NCBI GenBank assembly: GCA_024704765.1
Contig: JAKMXF010000298.1
Location: forward strand, 62,001-126,000
DNA length: 64,000 nucleotides
Source of the DNA: Oopsacas minuta
Taxonomy: Eukaryota; Porifera; Hexactinellida; Lyssacinosida; Leucopsacidae
Reading direction: 5' to 3'
Shown here: positions 32,383 to 43,067 of the stretch, piece by piece
Layout of the letters: each line of letters begins with the position of its first letter
How positions within the stretch are numbered: position 1 is the first letter of the stretch
The notes under the pieces: generated by a model
What the model was told of the DNA's origin: nothing
Databases searched by the model: none
The model's input: only the letters and a program-made list of their open reading frames with translations
Made by a program: the position numbers and the translations under genes

Positions 32383-33205
32383 TCAAATCGCCAAACCTTC
32401 AAAATTTCCATTAAAATCATCATCAAAATAACCATTGTTCCCATTATTATCAGGTTTATCAGGTTTATCTCTCTTCTGAGTTTCTATTCTGCGAGATTTT
32501 CTCTCTGCCTTCGCTAGCTCTTTTCTCTTTTTATTTGACAGAACTGGTACACTCTAAATGAATACTTACTCGATAATACAAAGATTTCGAAATGAGATAG
32601 CCCTGCGAACAACTTCCATATTTCTAACTCGTAGTTATGTGTTCTTTAGAATAATAATTACTTACATCTCGTTTCGTATTTCCCAGACACATCCCTCGAT
32701 CGCATGTTTCTGTAAACATGTCCGAGTAGAACTAATTCGTAAAATGATACGATTTCAAAGTTATTTTGTGGACGGAGACAATACTAATTAACGATAACAG
32801 TGTTTATTCATGTGAATATATAGAATTTTACTCCTAAATACACGCTATATATGTCACACAGGAAAAGTGGGTAAGTCCGTGATTATATAATCACTAACAT
32901 CGTCGTTAATCACAAAATGAATGTTATTATTTAGAAATTAGTATAAACTGCTACGATAGCAATGTTATAATATTGTGCAATGAATACAATCCTTTACTAT
33001 GAGTAAGGGAATTCGTTGGTCTGTTTACAGTTCAAATGACATCAGGTTTACCGTATTTACCCAATAAAGTATTAGTATTGTACATTTATAGGAAATTACA
33101 CCTTGATTAAGTTCATTCATATTTTGACTGAATACTGTAAGATATGAATAATTACTGTGTATATTTGTACCTGTTGTTTCTTGCTTGCATTATTCTTAGC
33201 GTTAG

Positions 33206-33261
<56 letters not shown>

Positions 33262-36200
33262 GGTTTTTCCTTAGGCTCATTCATGGGAACTTTCTGCTGC
33301 TTTTGCCTCTCAATGTCATTAACCTCGTTCTTAATTGGTTCAATAGGGAGAGCAGAGCTTTCTTCTATAAGAATAGAGTATTTAACAGTAGATAATAACT
33401 GTAAATTTAAATATGGCAATGATTGCAAAGTTAAAATAGAAACGGAAAGTGATATTACACAAGATAGTTATAAACTAGCCAATTAGTAGTTTATTAAGAC
33501 TAATACAATGTAATTATGTCAAACTAATTAGAGCAATTATAGCGTCTAAATCCCGTTTAGCAAACAACTCTAGGGTTATGTGAAATTGTGAATTGATCCT
33601 TTGTGTAAAGTTAAAATATTGGCCACTGAATATTGTATATGAAATAATAACCTATTCAAGATCTACAAAACATCTGTAAGGCTAGACTGGTGGTAGTATC
33701 TTCCTCCTACTGTAATTTCCAAGACAGCTTAAAAGCCAAGACGATAGTAATACTATCCAAGAATGTAAAGAATTATTGATTTCTTGTTGTACATTTCTGA
33801 CTCTTTAATAAAGATGGTTCATACTGCATAATTCATAGATGCAATTTGTGACGATTCGTCTGATAGGGCTAGATGAGATGATGAGAAATCAACCAGCATG
33901 CACTATTCCAATAAATTGGAGAAAAGGCACAAACAACAATGTTCCAATAATTAAGATGAAATGGGATCTCTAATCTAATTATGCAAAAGGTCAATTAAAT
34001 TTGTTTATAGCGATTGTGTAGCAGTCACAACTACATGTATATGATGAGCATAATGTATTTTGTTTTTCTAACAAGAACTCTAAGTATAACAGCATTACTC
34101 AAGACGTTGCATTTGAGAACTGTAAAGAGCTATAATATCCTATCTAACACTCAAAATATTATTATTATGCATGAATAAATCAGAATAAATACTCCAATTC
34201 ACCATTCTATGGATTTTACTACCATAAAGACGAACTGATTGTTACATACCCATATTGTTATTATGAAATATTTTAACCCCCTGCAGTTCACAGAATTTGG
34301 AAATGCTATAAAATTCAACAACAAATGGACGTTAGAACACGCTACAGATTAGCCAAGCAGAAATCTAATAGAAAGATTCTAATAGCGATGTTAGGAGTAA
34401 CAATCGCGTTACTCGTACCGATGTATCCAGCATTTATACACCCGTATATCAGTGGATTGAGTTATCAGGATTTGAGGAAAGAAGTTTGGAATCGGAAAAA
34501 GTGACATAATTAGTTTAGTGAAAATTAAATTATTATATGTATTATGATTCTAAATATATTGATTATTGAATACGAACCTCCAATACTTATAATCTGAAGC
34601 ACTTGTACTATTGCTGAACCTATGTCCCAATCATTATCTTCTAAGGCCTGACAAATAGTAGAATTATCCTATATAACAAAGCAAGTAAATAGGAGCACAT
34701 AGTTACAAAACATGAATTCTAAACTGAAGCTCACTTGACAACCTGTTGCTTCGAATACTTGAGTAAATAGGTCATCGAATCCTGGCTTTGCATTAGCGCC
34801 TCCAATTTGAATTGTTTTAGCTTCAGCGTGTTGATATGTTTGTGTAGATTTTATTGGTTTAGTTTCTTTAGATTGGCTAATACTTGTGACCTAAATATAC
34901 ATAATAAATATGAATAGCATAACTCTTAATTCGTTACCTATACACTACCTTTACAGGAGGAGGTCGTTTCTCTTCCCCTTGTATAGCTGGTACAACTGAT
35001 GAATAATGATCCTCTTCATTATGATATGCTAGATGTAACGCTAGCTTAGCTGCTATCCCCGAGTTAGCTTCAATAACCCAGGGCATTTCATCTAACTGAT
35101 GAATTACTATGTCACAGTTACGTAGTCGAGCAAATGCCACGAGAGTTTCGTTACCACCGAACACGCCATCTTTAGACAACTCTTTGACTACAAAATACAA
35201 ATATATTAATGAAGTTCACTAAATTTTCATACAATATTCCTCTTATATAAGTGCATTAATAATTACATATAAAGACACGAGTATTCTAACTCCAAGTTTC
35301 CAACTGTATTCTCCCCTGTTTGATTAGCATTTGAATAATTTCTTCAGCTTCCATCTCACTGATTAAGTTCTGCTCTTTTATAACATCTCTGAAAGCAGCT
35401 AGGACACTACTTGGCATCTCTTTTGCATTACCCGCAATTAATACCATACAATTTTCGTCTAAAAGCTTTGTAATTATTAGTTTCTTTTCAAGAATTACGT
35501 GTTGAACATATGATTTCTGTTCGTTGTCCCTGGAGAAAGCTGTGAAGAAGTTCAACATGTTTGAACTTTCCAACTGTTTCCATTCTTTTTCAAAATAAAA
35601 ATCTTTCGAACAAGAACGACAACCAAAAAACAAATAATTCGAATTAATCCCTCGTGAGGTTCTCTGTAATATAATCGATCTGAAAGGTGCTACCCCAGTG
35701 CCTGGACCAACCATGACCAATGGTACTGTTTCAGAATTGTTCAATTTAAAAGTCGCCTGCTTAATCCAAACAGGAATAGGATCACCTGATTTTAAGTTAG
35801 CTAGCCAATTAGAACATAATCCTAATCTAGGTTTAGGAAGTTTAGTCTTATATTCAATCCTAGCAATTAATAAATGTATCTCTCCAATATGTATCTGTGG
35901 TGATGAAGCTATTGAGAAAGCTCTTGGTCTGATAGCAGGGATAATATCAAGGAGGTAGGTGAGTGGAATAGCCGCACTGCTCTGAGGGAAATCCTCAAGT
36001 ACTTCAAGTAGAGTCTTCCTAGGACGATAGCAATAATCGAACAGATCATCTTGTCCCTCTGCAGAAGAGAACTCTATCAATCTCTCTCTCTCCTTCTCAT
36101 CAGGAGATAGCTTACTTAACAGAGAGAAGAATGATCTACGCGGTCTGCTAGTCAGATCAATGTTATAAGCCAAATCCAATAGACGACACACACTCGTGAT

Positions 36201-37519
36201 GTTACAGGGAATATTACGACTGTCTTCATTTGGAGAGATATACACCATAGTATCAGGATTTAAGTTGAGGAGGGTTAAGAACTTGTCTACTGTATCTACG
36301 GAATTTCTAGGTTGTATCATAGCTATATCACCAGGACAATAGCACAGTTTAGATGTACTAGTATCTAATACTATAAGTCTTGTGTCTTGAAAATGATCTT
36401 GTCGTGTTATTCTATCATTAGATTTTAGTTTAGAGATATAAGGAGAGTATTCAGAATAGCCAGATGAGATTGGAGTAGATTTATTGGCTATTGGATCTGT
36501 TGAGATGTTATACTTTGGAGGTGGTAAGCTGCTATCTGGTCTAATTTCTAACCCAGGAGGAAGTGGGAATAATGACAGAGCTTCTAAGCATACTCCAGAC
36601 ATCCAAGGCAATACGACAGCATCCAACCCTAAGTCATGTTGCTCATCTGCTAGCGCTAGTGGATAGAAAGAAATACCTCCCAATTGTCTCACGCGTTTAT
36701 CAACGCGTTTAGCTACAAAGTTAAACTTCTGATAAGAAGAGTCGCCTAGCCCAAGAACAGCGAACAGACATTTCTCTAAAGAATTGTTCGGTAGCTCGCG
36801 TCTTAAAAGGAATTTCCAAGAAAGTTTCATATTATCTGGCTCTTCTCCTTGTCCAGTCGTAGAGCATATAAATACCACAACACGCTCAGTGATAAGATTC
36901 TGCATTACATAACTATCCATTGAACAAACTCGTACTTTAAAATGTCTGTTTCTGAGTAGGGGACATAGCTCTTCTGCTATATCTTCAGCAGTACCAGTCT
37001 GTGAACCATATAGCACAAGTATACGTCTAGCATGATCCATAGCTTGTAAACCTCTAATTTATCTAGTTAACTGAATTTATATTATAAATATACTATATTG
37101 AACTTACTAAACGCTTCTAGAGTCATTCCTTCTTCTACAAAAGGTCTGAAGTCCGGAGCATTATCTAGAATAAACTGACAAATATGTGCTCTGTACTGCC
37201 AATGTTTAGTGTGATCTTGTTCATATTGATCAGCTAAAGCTCTGAATAAACAATTCCTAAACAACAAACAAAAAACTAAACAAAATAAATTGTGTATAAA
37301 ATCATAGACTATTTACCCATCACCCATGATCTGCTGTAATTTCAGGCCTCTAGTTCTAAGCTGTAGATTTAAACTAATAAAAGATTTATCATTTTCATTA
37401 AGATACTGTCTAGCTTGTCTCTGTCTACGCAGAGCTTTCCTCATGTGATTATTCCTCATATGTTCTTGCTGTCTGTTATGTTGAGAAGCGCTCCCACGTT
37501 TCTTGCCGTTTTTAGGCAT
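32383..37519 (-). CDS. OTUD3: OTUD3-type deubiquitinase (OTU + UBA-like), host of two nested genes
   Basis: Seven exons join in frame: 37519-37317, 37256-37108, 35187-34949, 34890-34735, 34668-34578, 33364-33171 and 32553-32383, giving 400 residues (human OTUD3 is about 398). The basic N-terminus leads to the OTU domain with the nucleophile motif GDGNCLFRAL, then FIKELSKDGVFGGNETLVAFAR and a C-terminal histidine region (DHYSSV). A UBA-like segment (FEATGCQ...LEDNDWDIGSAIVQVLQ) and a basic tail (LSNKKRKELAKAERK) follow, as in OTUD3. The enzyme removes ubiquitin. Exon 6 encodes a 14-15 residue polyglutamine tract not typical of the family. Intron 2 (35188-37107) contains NDOR1 and intron 5 contains a small opposite-strand gene. 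Confidence 0.88.
33212..33260. repeat. CAA trinucleotide repeat encoding polyglutamine in OTUD3 exon 6
   Basis: A near-pure run of TTG on the plus strand (CAA on the coding strand) encodes 14 consecutive glutamines followed by HQH. The opposite strand of the same tract reads as leucine and gives a spurious open frame. Pure triplet runs of this length are prone to length change. Confidence 0.9.
33365..34577 (-). other. OTUD3 intron 5 (1.2 kb)
   Basis: The intron runs from donor GGAG|GTTCGT to acceptor CTTATAG. Apart from the 59-residue plus-strand gene near its upstream end, it contains no recognised feature. Confidence 0.6.
34325..34504 (+). CDS. Small membrane protein, SMIM20/MITRAC7-like, nested antisense in OTUD3
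   Basis: An ATG at 34325 opens 59 codons (MDVRTRYRLAKQKSNRK...) ending in TGA. A basic N-terminus precedes one hydrophobic helix (about residues 18-37), then YPAFIHPYISGLSYQDLRKE. The pattern of a helix followed by YP....P......Y..RKE resembles SMIM20/MITRAC7, a mitochondrial inner-membrane factor for cytochrome oxidase subunit COX1 assembly. The match is short and made from memory, so function is tentative. It sits on the opposite strand inside intron 5 of OTUD3 with an AT-rich upstream region. Confidence 0.5.
   Translation: MDVRTRYRLAKQKSNRKILIAMLGVTIALLVPMYPAFIHPYISGLSYQDLRKEVWNRKK
35286..37040 (-). CDS. NDOR1: NADPH-dependent diflavin oxidoreductase NDOR1, nested in OTUD3 intron 2
   Basis: A single-exon 584-residue protein. 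The flavodoxin domain (about residues 7-150) has LYGSQTGTAEDIAEE, CSTTGQGEEPDNM and VLGLGDSSYQKFN. The FAD-binding domain has RPRAFSIASSP, and the NADPH domain has MVGPGTGVAPFRS, YLFFGCRS and the C-terminal Trp (LETWS). The protein transfers electrons from NADPH to CIAPIN1/anamorsin for cytosolic iron-sulfur cluster assembly. Human NDOR1 is about 597 residues. The gene is complete, on the same strand as its host, 98 bases after the OTUD3 exon-3 acceptor side and 67 bases before the exon-2 donor, so it must be transcribed from its own promoter in the intron. Confidence 0.94.
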   Translation of the reverse strand: MDHARRILVLYGSQTGTAEDIAEELCPLLRNRHFKVRVCSMDSYVMQNLITERVVVFICSTTGQGEEPDNMKLSWKFLLRRELPNNSLEKCLFAVLGLGDSSYQKFNFVAKRVDKRVRQLGGISFYPLALADEQHDLGLDAVVLPWMSGVCLEALSLFPLPPGLEIRPDSSLPPPKYNISTDPIANKSTPISSGYSEYSPYISKLKSNDRITRQDHFQDTRLIVLDTSTSKLCYCPGDIAMIQPRNSVDTVDKFLTLLNLNPDTMVYISPNEDSRNIPCNITSVCRLLDLAYNIDLTSRPRRSFFSLLSKLSPDEKERERLIEFSSAEGQDDLFDYCYRPRKTLLEVLEDFPQSSAAIPLTYLLDIIPAIRPRAFSIASSPQIHIGEIHLLIARIEYKTKLPKPRLGLCSNWLANLKSGDPIPVWIKQATFKLNNSETVPLVMVGPGTGVAPFRSIILQRTSRGINSNYLFFGCRSCSKDFYFEKEWKQLESSNMLNFFTAFSRDNEQKSYVQHVILEKKLIITKLLDENCMVLIAGNAKEMPSSVLAAFRDVIKEQNLISEMEAEEIIQMLIKQGRIQLETWS

Positions 37520-37667
37520 TAAAATGCTAAAAATTACATAAATTGGTTATGAGTAAACTGTTTTACAGAATAGTATATTGTTCTGCCATTTACAAGAAAA
37601 TACTAGTCACTAAGAATGCCAACAATAAATATGAATAATGGAGCAATAAATCAACAGCTGGTAATAG

Positions 37668-40600
37668 CTAAGAATCATGTATGACGTCAGATTTTTTACT
37701 CCCCTCCAGTTCAAATGGTGGGGGATCATTTTCAGGGATGGTAATCTCAATTTGGTTATGTGTGGGTGTGTTCGTCTCTGTGCTCTGTACAGGAGGCAAT
37801 GGAGGTTGTATAATTATAACCTGATCAATGTCTAGTATGTCTGTATGACTAATCTCAACCAGAGGACTGCGAGTAGAGGGTTTTGAATCTGTTGGTGGCG
37901 ATGTCACGGTGAGCACAGTAGTAACCTGGCCTGGAAATAATTCATGCATCAAGTTTGGTAGAAATTCGTGTATGATGTGGCATGTAGTATCCCATAGAGA
38001 AGCATTGTTAAATTGAATTTTAGAATTTTCAAATATATCAGCTGTTTTCATCACAAGTAGCATGTTTTTAAGACACTCAGGTATAGCCTCACAGAGAAGA
38101 TCTGAATTCTCAAGTAACATGTAATGTTTCATATAATCCAATATTTGTATCCATAAATCAACGAATTCAGGTAATGCCTGTAGATTAGTTAAATGTTGTA
38201 AGAATACTTTACAGAGGATAGTAATAGATCTTGTACGCGTCTCCTCTAATGAAGATGAAGTAATAGATTTATCCTTTTTGAGAAGATAGTCTAAAAGAGG
38301 GAAGAATATCCTCTCTAAACAATTCAACCAATTTCTTACATGCATATCAGCTAAATGCGGAGATAATAGAGATTTCTGTAAGACAGTAAATGCTGATTGT
38401 CTGAGGCTACGATTACGTGAAGTAGCAAGGTTAGCCATACCCTGTAGCAAAGGACAATAACCTTTAACCCATGCTACTCGCTTAAGGTCAGAGTTCATGC
38501 CTTCTGCAGTGAAATGTAACTCATCTAATGCTATCTGAGTACAAATCTCATGTACATGATTAAATGTTACTACCAATAAATTCAAGCATTTTTGTTGTTC
38601 CTTTTCCCAGAATGGGACAGACAGGAGATTGGAATTAGGATTGGTCTCAGCTGTTCTGGGATTTATAGGATCAGAAGATGGAGGTAGATGGGAGGTAACC
38701 TCAGCAAATGTGCGGACTGCATGTGTGAAAGCAAGGATGTTAGTAGCGGATAGAGAAGGACAATGATCTAAGAGTAGAGAGCTAATTAACGTCAATGCCT
38801 GTTGATATGAGTCTAGGCAAGATGTGAATCTATACGGTACTGGGCATAGAGTTAACCGATCCTTCGGATCAAGAGAGAACTCCCAAGGAACTTGTAATAT
38901 CTTTTGACTTATCCTAGAGTTATCACTTGTAGTTCTAGCTAGCTCATTTCGAAATGATACTAAATCAGGACAACAACCAGAACCTGTTAGCTCAACAATC
39001 GCGAAAATAACCGACCAATCATGCACTCTACGTATCAACAGATGTCTTGTAGATATTATCTTTCTAATACCAGCTAATAGTTGTGCTCCTATCTCTGTCA
39101 GGAGTGTTTGGGGTATACATAGAAATATCTTGAGAGACTGGAGAGCTCTCTCACTCATTGAGCCCATTGAAAATAGACTATTTATAGCCTGTAGGAGAGA
39201 GACAACAGCACGCTCACAAAACCGCAGAGAAGACATACCATTTAGAATTAACGAGAAAAGATGGGTTTCTAATTCCTGCCAGAACGAAGCAGCTCTATCC
39301 CTGTTCGTTGTTGTAATCTTAACGAGTAGTTCAAGAAAGAAAATTGACTTTTCTTCTTCAGCATGACTCATTGTCTCTTGATTATTTTGACTGAAAGTAA
39401 TTAGAGATCTAATTAGCTCCTGAAGAGAAGCTAAACAGAGATACTTAGTGTCTTGTAGGAGTTTATCGATGTTACAATTACGTATGCACTCTAATGCAGA
39501 TTCTTTTGCTTTAACCTCGTTAGCATTTGGTACTCTCTGGCTGTCAGAAGTCATGTAAGATAGTATTGAGGATATAATAGAAGCATCTTGCTTGTTACCA
39601 GCATTCTCTGTGTATGAAATTATCTCTTCAAATTCAGTGAGATAGTTCTCGACAGATAGAAGCTCTATCGGGAATAATTGAGCTTGGTATATACGGAATA
39701 AGCTTAAGAGAATATCCTTCCAACCTAAAAAGAACAATTACAGTCAACTCTGTTATATCGAATACGGATATATCGAAGTATGTAATTACACAAATTTTTC
39801 GGTCCCAAACCATCAAAGTAACAAATACTTAATCTGTGTTATACCAAAGTAATTATCACGGTCCCTTTAACTCCGATATAATGAGAGTTGACTGGATTCA
39901 TAGAACAACATTTAACTTACTATCTCGCATGATATTTCCGTGAGCAATACAGATATCAAATACAGCAGATATAGATAGCTTAGCATGGCTGCTTGATCCA
40001 AAGAGTAGAACAAAATCTTCCAAATTTTCTACGGGACTTAACAAGTAAGAGAAATTAGAAACTGTGTGTATAACTTTATCAAGGATAAACGGTTGATTGA
40101 AATGAGAAGACACTAAACTCAATTGCTTGAATCCCTCAATAGCTTTAAGTATTATAGCCTCACAAGTAGCATTCTCAAACACGAAAGATAACACAGATAT
40201 AGTTGGTCTCCATATCAAACCGAAAATATCTTTATCATATTCTGGGATAAGAGCAGGGAAGAAATCATAAAACTGAGCCTCGGGGCTTGTAGATAGTTTG
40301 CTAGCCATCTTCCATAAATGTTCATCTAATACAATTCCTCCCTTCTCTTCAGGAATAACGATTTCATTCTCTTTTATATCAGTATAAATACCCCTCAACA
40401 TCTCAACAGGGAAATTCTTTCCACCATTCATTTCACGTTGTATACGATTAAAAGCTTCAAAACTCATTGGATCTTTAACCTCAGGATTATGTTGATCTGT
40501 ATTCAGCATTAGAATTGCATATGTTAATACAAAAACAGCATCAACATTAGCGAATACATTTCCTATACCATTTTCATTCTCTTCTAACCAGTAATCAGAG

Positions 40601-42866
40601 AATATTTCCATTACACGTTGTATTACCGGAGCTTCGCCAGAGAGGCGAATCGATTGATTGAATTCTCTCACAGCTGATAGTAATGGTAACCCATTGAAAT
40701 CTGATTGTTTAATAAATTCTGTTAGAGTAGTCTCTAACTTTTTATTACAGAGGTATTCACCTAAGGAAATGTATTATAACAATTATACTCAGCATTTTAT
40801 AAATAAATAACAATGAACAACATTTACAGTCACCTCCAGTTATATCGAAGCTCAAGGACCGAGATAATGACTTAGATATAACCGATAAAAATTCATTACT
40901 TTGACGGTTTGCGGCATTTTTGTATAATTTCAGGCTTATTGGATATATCCGCGTGTTCGATATAGCGGCAGTTGACTGTAATATATTCAGATAACAAACT
41001 CACCAATAGATTTCTTGCTCAGCCAAGGATTGCGCTTTAATAGAACCGCTACTTCCATCGGTTCTGGAGGATTCTTTAGAAGTTTATGAGAAATAAAGTA
41101 CTCAATTCCTTCTGATGGTTTTTGGGTAAATGCCAGACTACCAGCTAATAATTCTTTCTTAATAGAACGGATATTAACAGCATCTTCTGGTGTCAGTTTT
41201 CGTGATTTCGCAGAATCTACCTGAGCTGTGCTGTCATCAGAGTTAGCTACAGTATGGTGACGTGCGATATTTCGCGATATATTAACTACAGCTTCACAAG
41301 CCAGCATATGCAGTGTTGACAATCCATTCTGTGAATTATCCAGATTTGACAGGAATATGCATGTATCTTCAAATAAATTTCGCTGATATAAACAACAGTC
41401 ATAATTGATATAAATGTCTCTCGCGAAATTCGGTGCGTTCAGAATTTGCACTAAATTCTCCATAATAATCTCTTTTTTAGCAAAAAACAGTTTTTCATTG
41501 CTTACCATCTCCATTAATTTATTATAGAATATCTCAAGTTGAAGCTTCAAAAAACTGCGAAACGTCACAAATAGAATATACGCGTTCTGTAACACACTAG
41601 CGAATATCTGTAAACTATCATGACGTAACAGAAACACCAAATATTTACACACATTATCCTGTATCAGTTTCACAAGTGTAGGGAAACAATCCAAGTTAGC
41701 AGGCAAATTCTCCAAAACAGTTTTCAATAAATTCAAACCAATCTTCAACATTTGTGTAGAATTCCTCTTATCAAACGGATTAATGAGAGAAGCTACAAAC
41801 CTAATAGATTCTTTAATACAAGGCAGACCATAAGGTTGGTACGGAGGCCTCTCTTTGGTATGATTTAGCTCAGAATTAGTGATATTATTAGACAGCTGAT
41901 ATGCATCAGTTAATACTGGTATATCAGTGGTAATCTCTGTATCTTCTATATCTATACAAACGGAGAGAAGTATAAATTAATAATACAGGGGATAAACAAT
42001 CACTGACCTAGCAAGCCATTAGTTGAAGGATTATCTTCAATCTTATCAGTTACCACTTCCTCAGTACCTCTCCCCATGTCTTCTGTATAAGACTCACTAT
42101 CTCCTGTATAAGAAGTAGAATCTGACAAATTTTCCCTCTGTAAGGTCACTTCCTGTTCGCTCTCAGAATGATTCTCTTCTGTGAAATCTCTCGCTCTCCT
42201 AAGGATGTGACGTAACAAATCATTCAAGGTCTCTTCAGAGTCTTTTCTTAACAATTCAGAGAGACGAACTTCAAAACAAATCCTGAAACAGGATTGCAGA
42301 CATTCACATATATTCTCATTGGATAAGAACACACCTAACGGACTAGTAATCATATTCCTTAGTACTGTCAGTATCCAAATGAGAACCACTTCATCCTTAG
42401 CTTGTTCATTACCTTGAAACCTCGTGTGTGTTATAACGTGAGCTAGCGTGTCTATTGACTCCATAATACCTACAAAATTATATAACTATTGATTGCCTTT
42501 TATGGTAATCTCTCTTATAATTATACCTTTAGAGTTAGCACTGATAACCTCGTAGATAATAAACTTGTTAAGACTAAGCAGTGCTAGGCCTGTGATATAA
42601 CCGCTTATACTCTCATCACGTATAATACCAATGAAGGGGGCTAGTAGCATACTACAATCTAGCTCAAATAGATCTGATAGAGAGATGAGAGTGCTCCGCA
42701 GGAAATAGAGACTTTTAAGAAATTCGTCAGGTTCCTCATCAATACTGCGAAATGTAGAGGTTGTACCCCAGCGAGATGTTGATACTTTCCGCATAGAAGT
42801 GATGAGAGTTGTAATCTCATTCTGAACAATTTGTATTGAGCGATGTTGTGTATTCTTATCATCCAT
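37668..42866 (-). CDS. GBF1: GBF1-type Sec7 Arf guanine nucleotide exchange factor
   Basis: Five exons join in frame: 42866-42527, 42469-42008, 41951-41004, 40760-39921 and 39724-37668, giving 1,548 residues (human about 1,860). The DCB domain (MDDKNTQHRSIQIVQNEI; GYITGLALLSLNKF), HUS domain (VCKYLVFLL, DIYINYDC), Sec7 domain (LPLLSAVREFNQSIRLSGEA) and HDS regions follow in order. The glutamic finger lies in SGEAPVIQR at about residue 626, with AILMLNTDQHNPEVK and GGKNF further on. GBF1 activates Arf1/4/5 on cis-Golgi membranes for COPI coat recruitment. The C-terminal low-complexity tail is shorter than in vertebrates. Introns 3 and 4 carry related inverted-repeat elements. Confidence 0.93.
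39741..39894. mobile_element. MITE-like element, copy A1, in GBF1 intron 4
   Basis: About 154 bases with inverted ends: CAGTCAACTCTGTTATATCGA at the left and a matching CGATATAATGAGAGTTGACTG at the right. It is preceded by TA; the right flank GA is not TA, so the target duplication has decayed or is off. No ORF. It makes up most of the 196-nt intron. Confidence 0.7.
40827..40978. mobile_element. MITE-like element, copy A2, in GBF1 intron 3
   Basis: About 152 bases with inverted ends (CAGTCACCTCCAGTTATATC at left; GATATAGCGGCAGTTGACTG at right), flanked by TA on both sides, the duplication expected of Tc1/mariner/pogo-type elements. No ORF, so non-autonomous. Shares ends with copies A1 and A3. 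Confidence 0.75.
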
Positions 42867-43067
42867 AAGTAACTATACTATACAGAAAAATATTAGCATT
42901 TACAGCTGTAAGAACTCATTGTGTGTAACAATTCATGTCCTTATAACCGGCATAAATATACAGGAATATATGAGAACCGTTTGCAGAGGGTGTTGCATAT
43001 ATCCGGTGTAATTAATATATGAATATATTTTGTTATATACTTTAATACGAACACAGTGATACAAGGC
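42867..43067. other. Gap between GBF1 start and coiled-coil gene stop, with a repeat fragment
   Basis: Holds a segment (about 42935-43015) similar to the MED7 intron element B1. Includes the GBF1 promoter presumably. Confidence 0.5.
42935..43015. mobile_element. Repeat-family B fragment (copy B2)
   Basis: The stretch TCCTTATAACCGGCATAAAT followed by TACAGGAATATATGAGAACC is clearly similar to the MED7 intron copy (TTCTTATAACCAGCATAATA, TACAGGAAAATATGAGAACC). The right end (GTTGCATATATCCGGTGTA) is diverged. Probably a decayed non-autonomous element. Confidence 0.55.

Noticed and set aside
33144-33395. Leucine-rich plus-strand frame
   Set aside because: It is the antisense reading of the OTUD3 polyglutamine exon.
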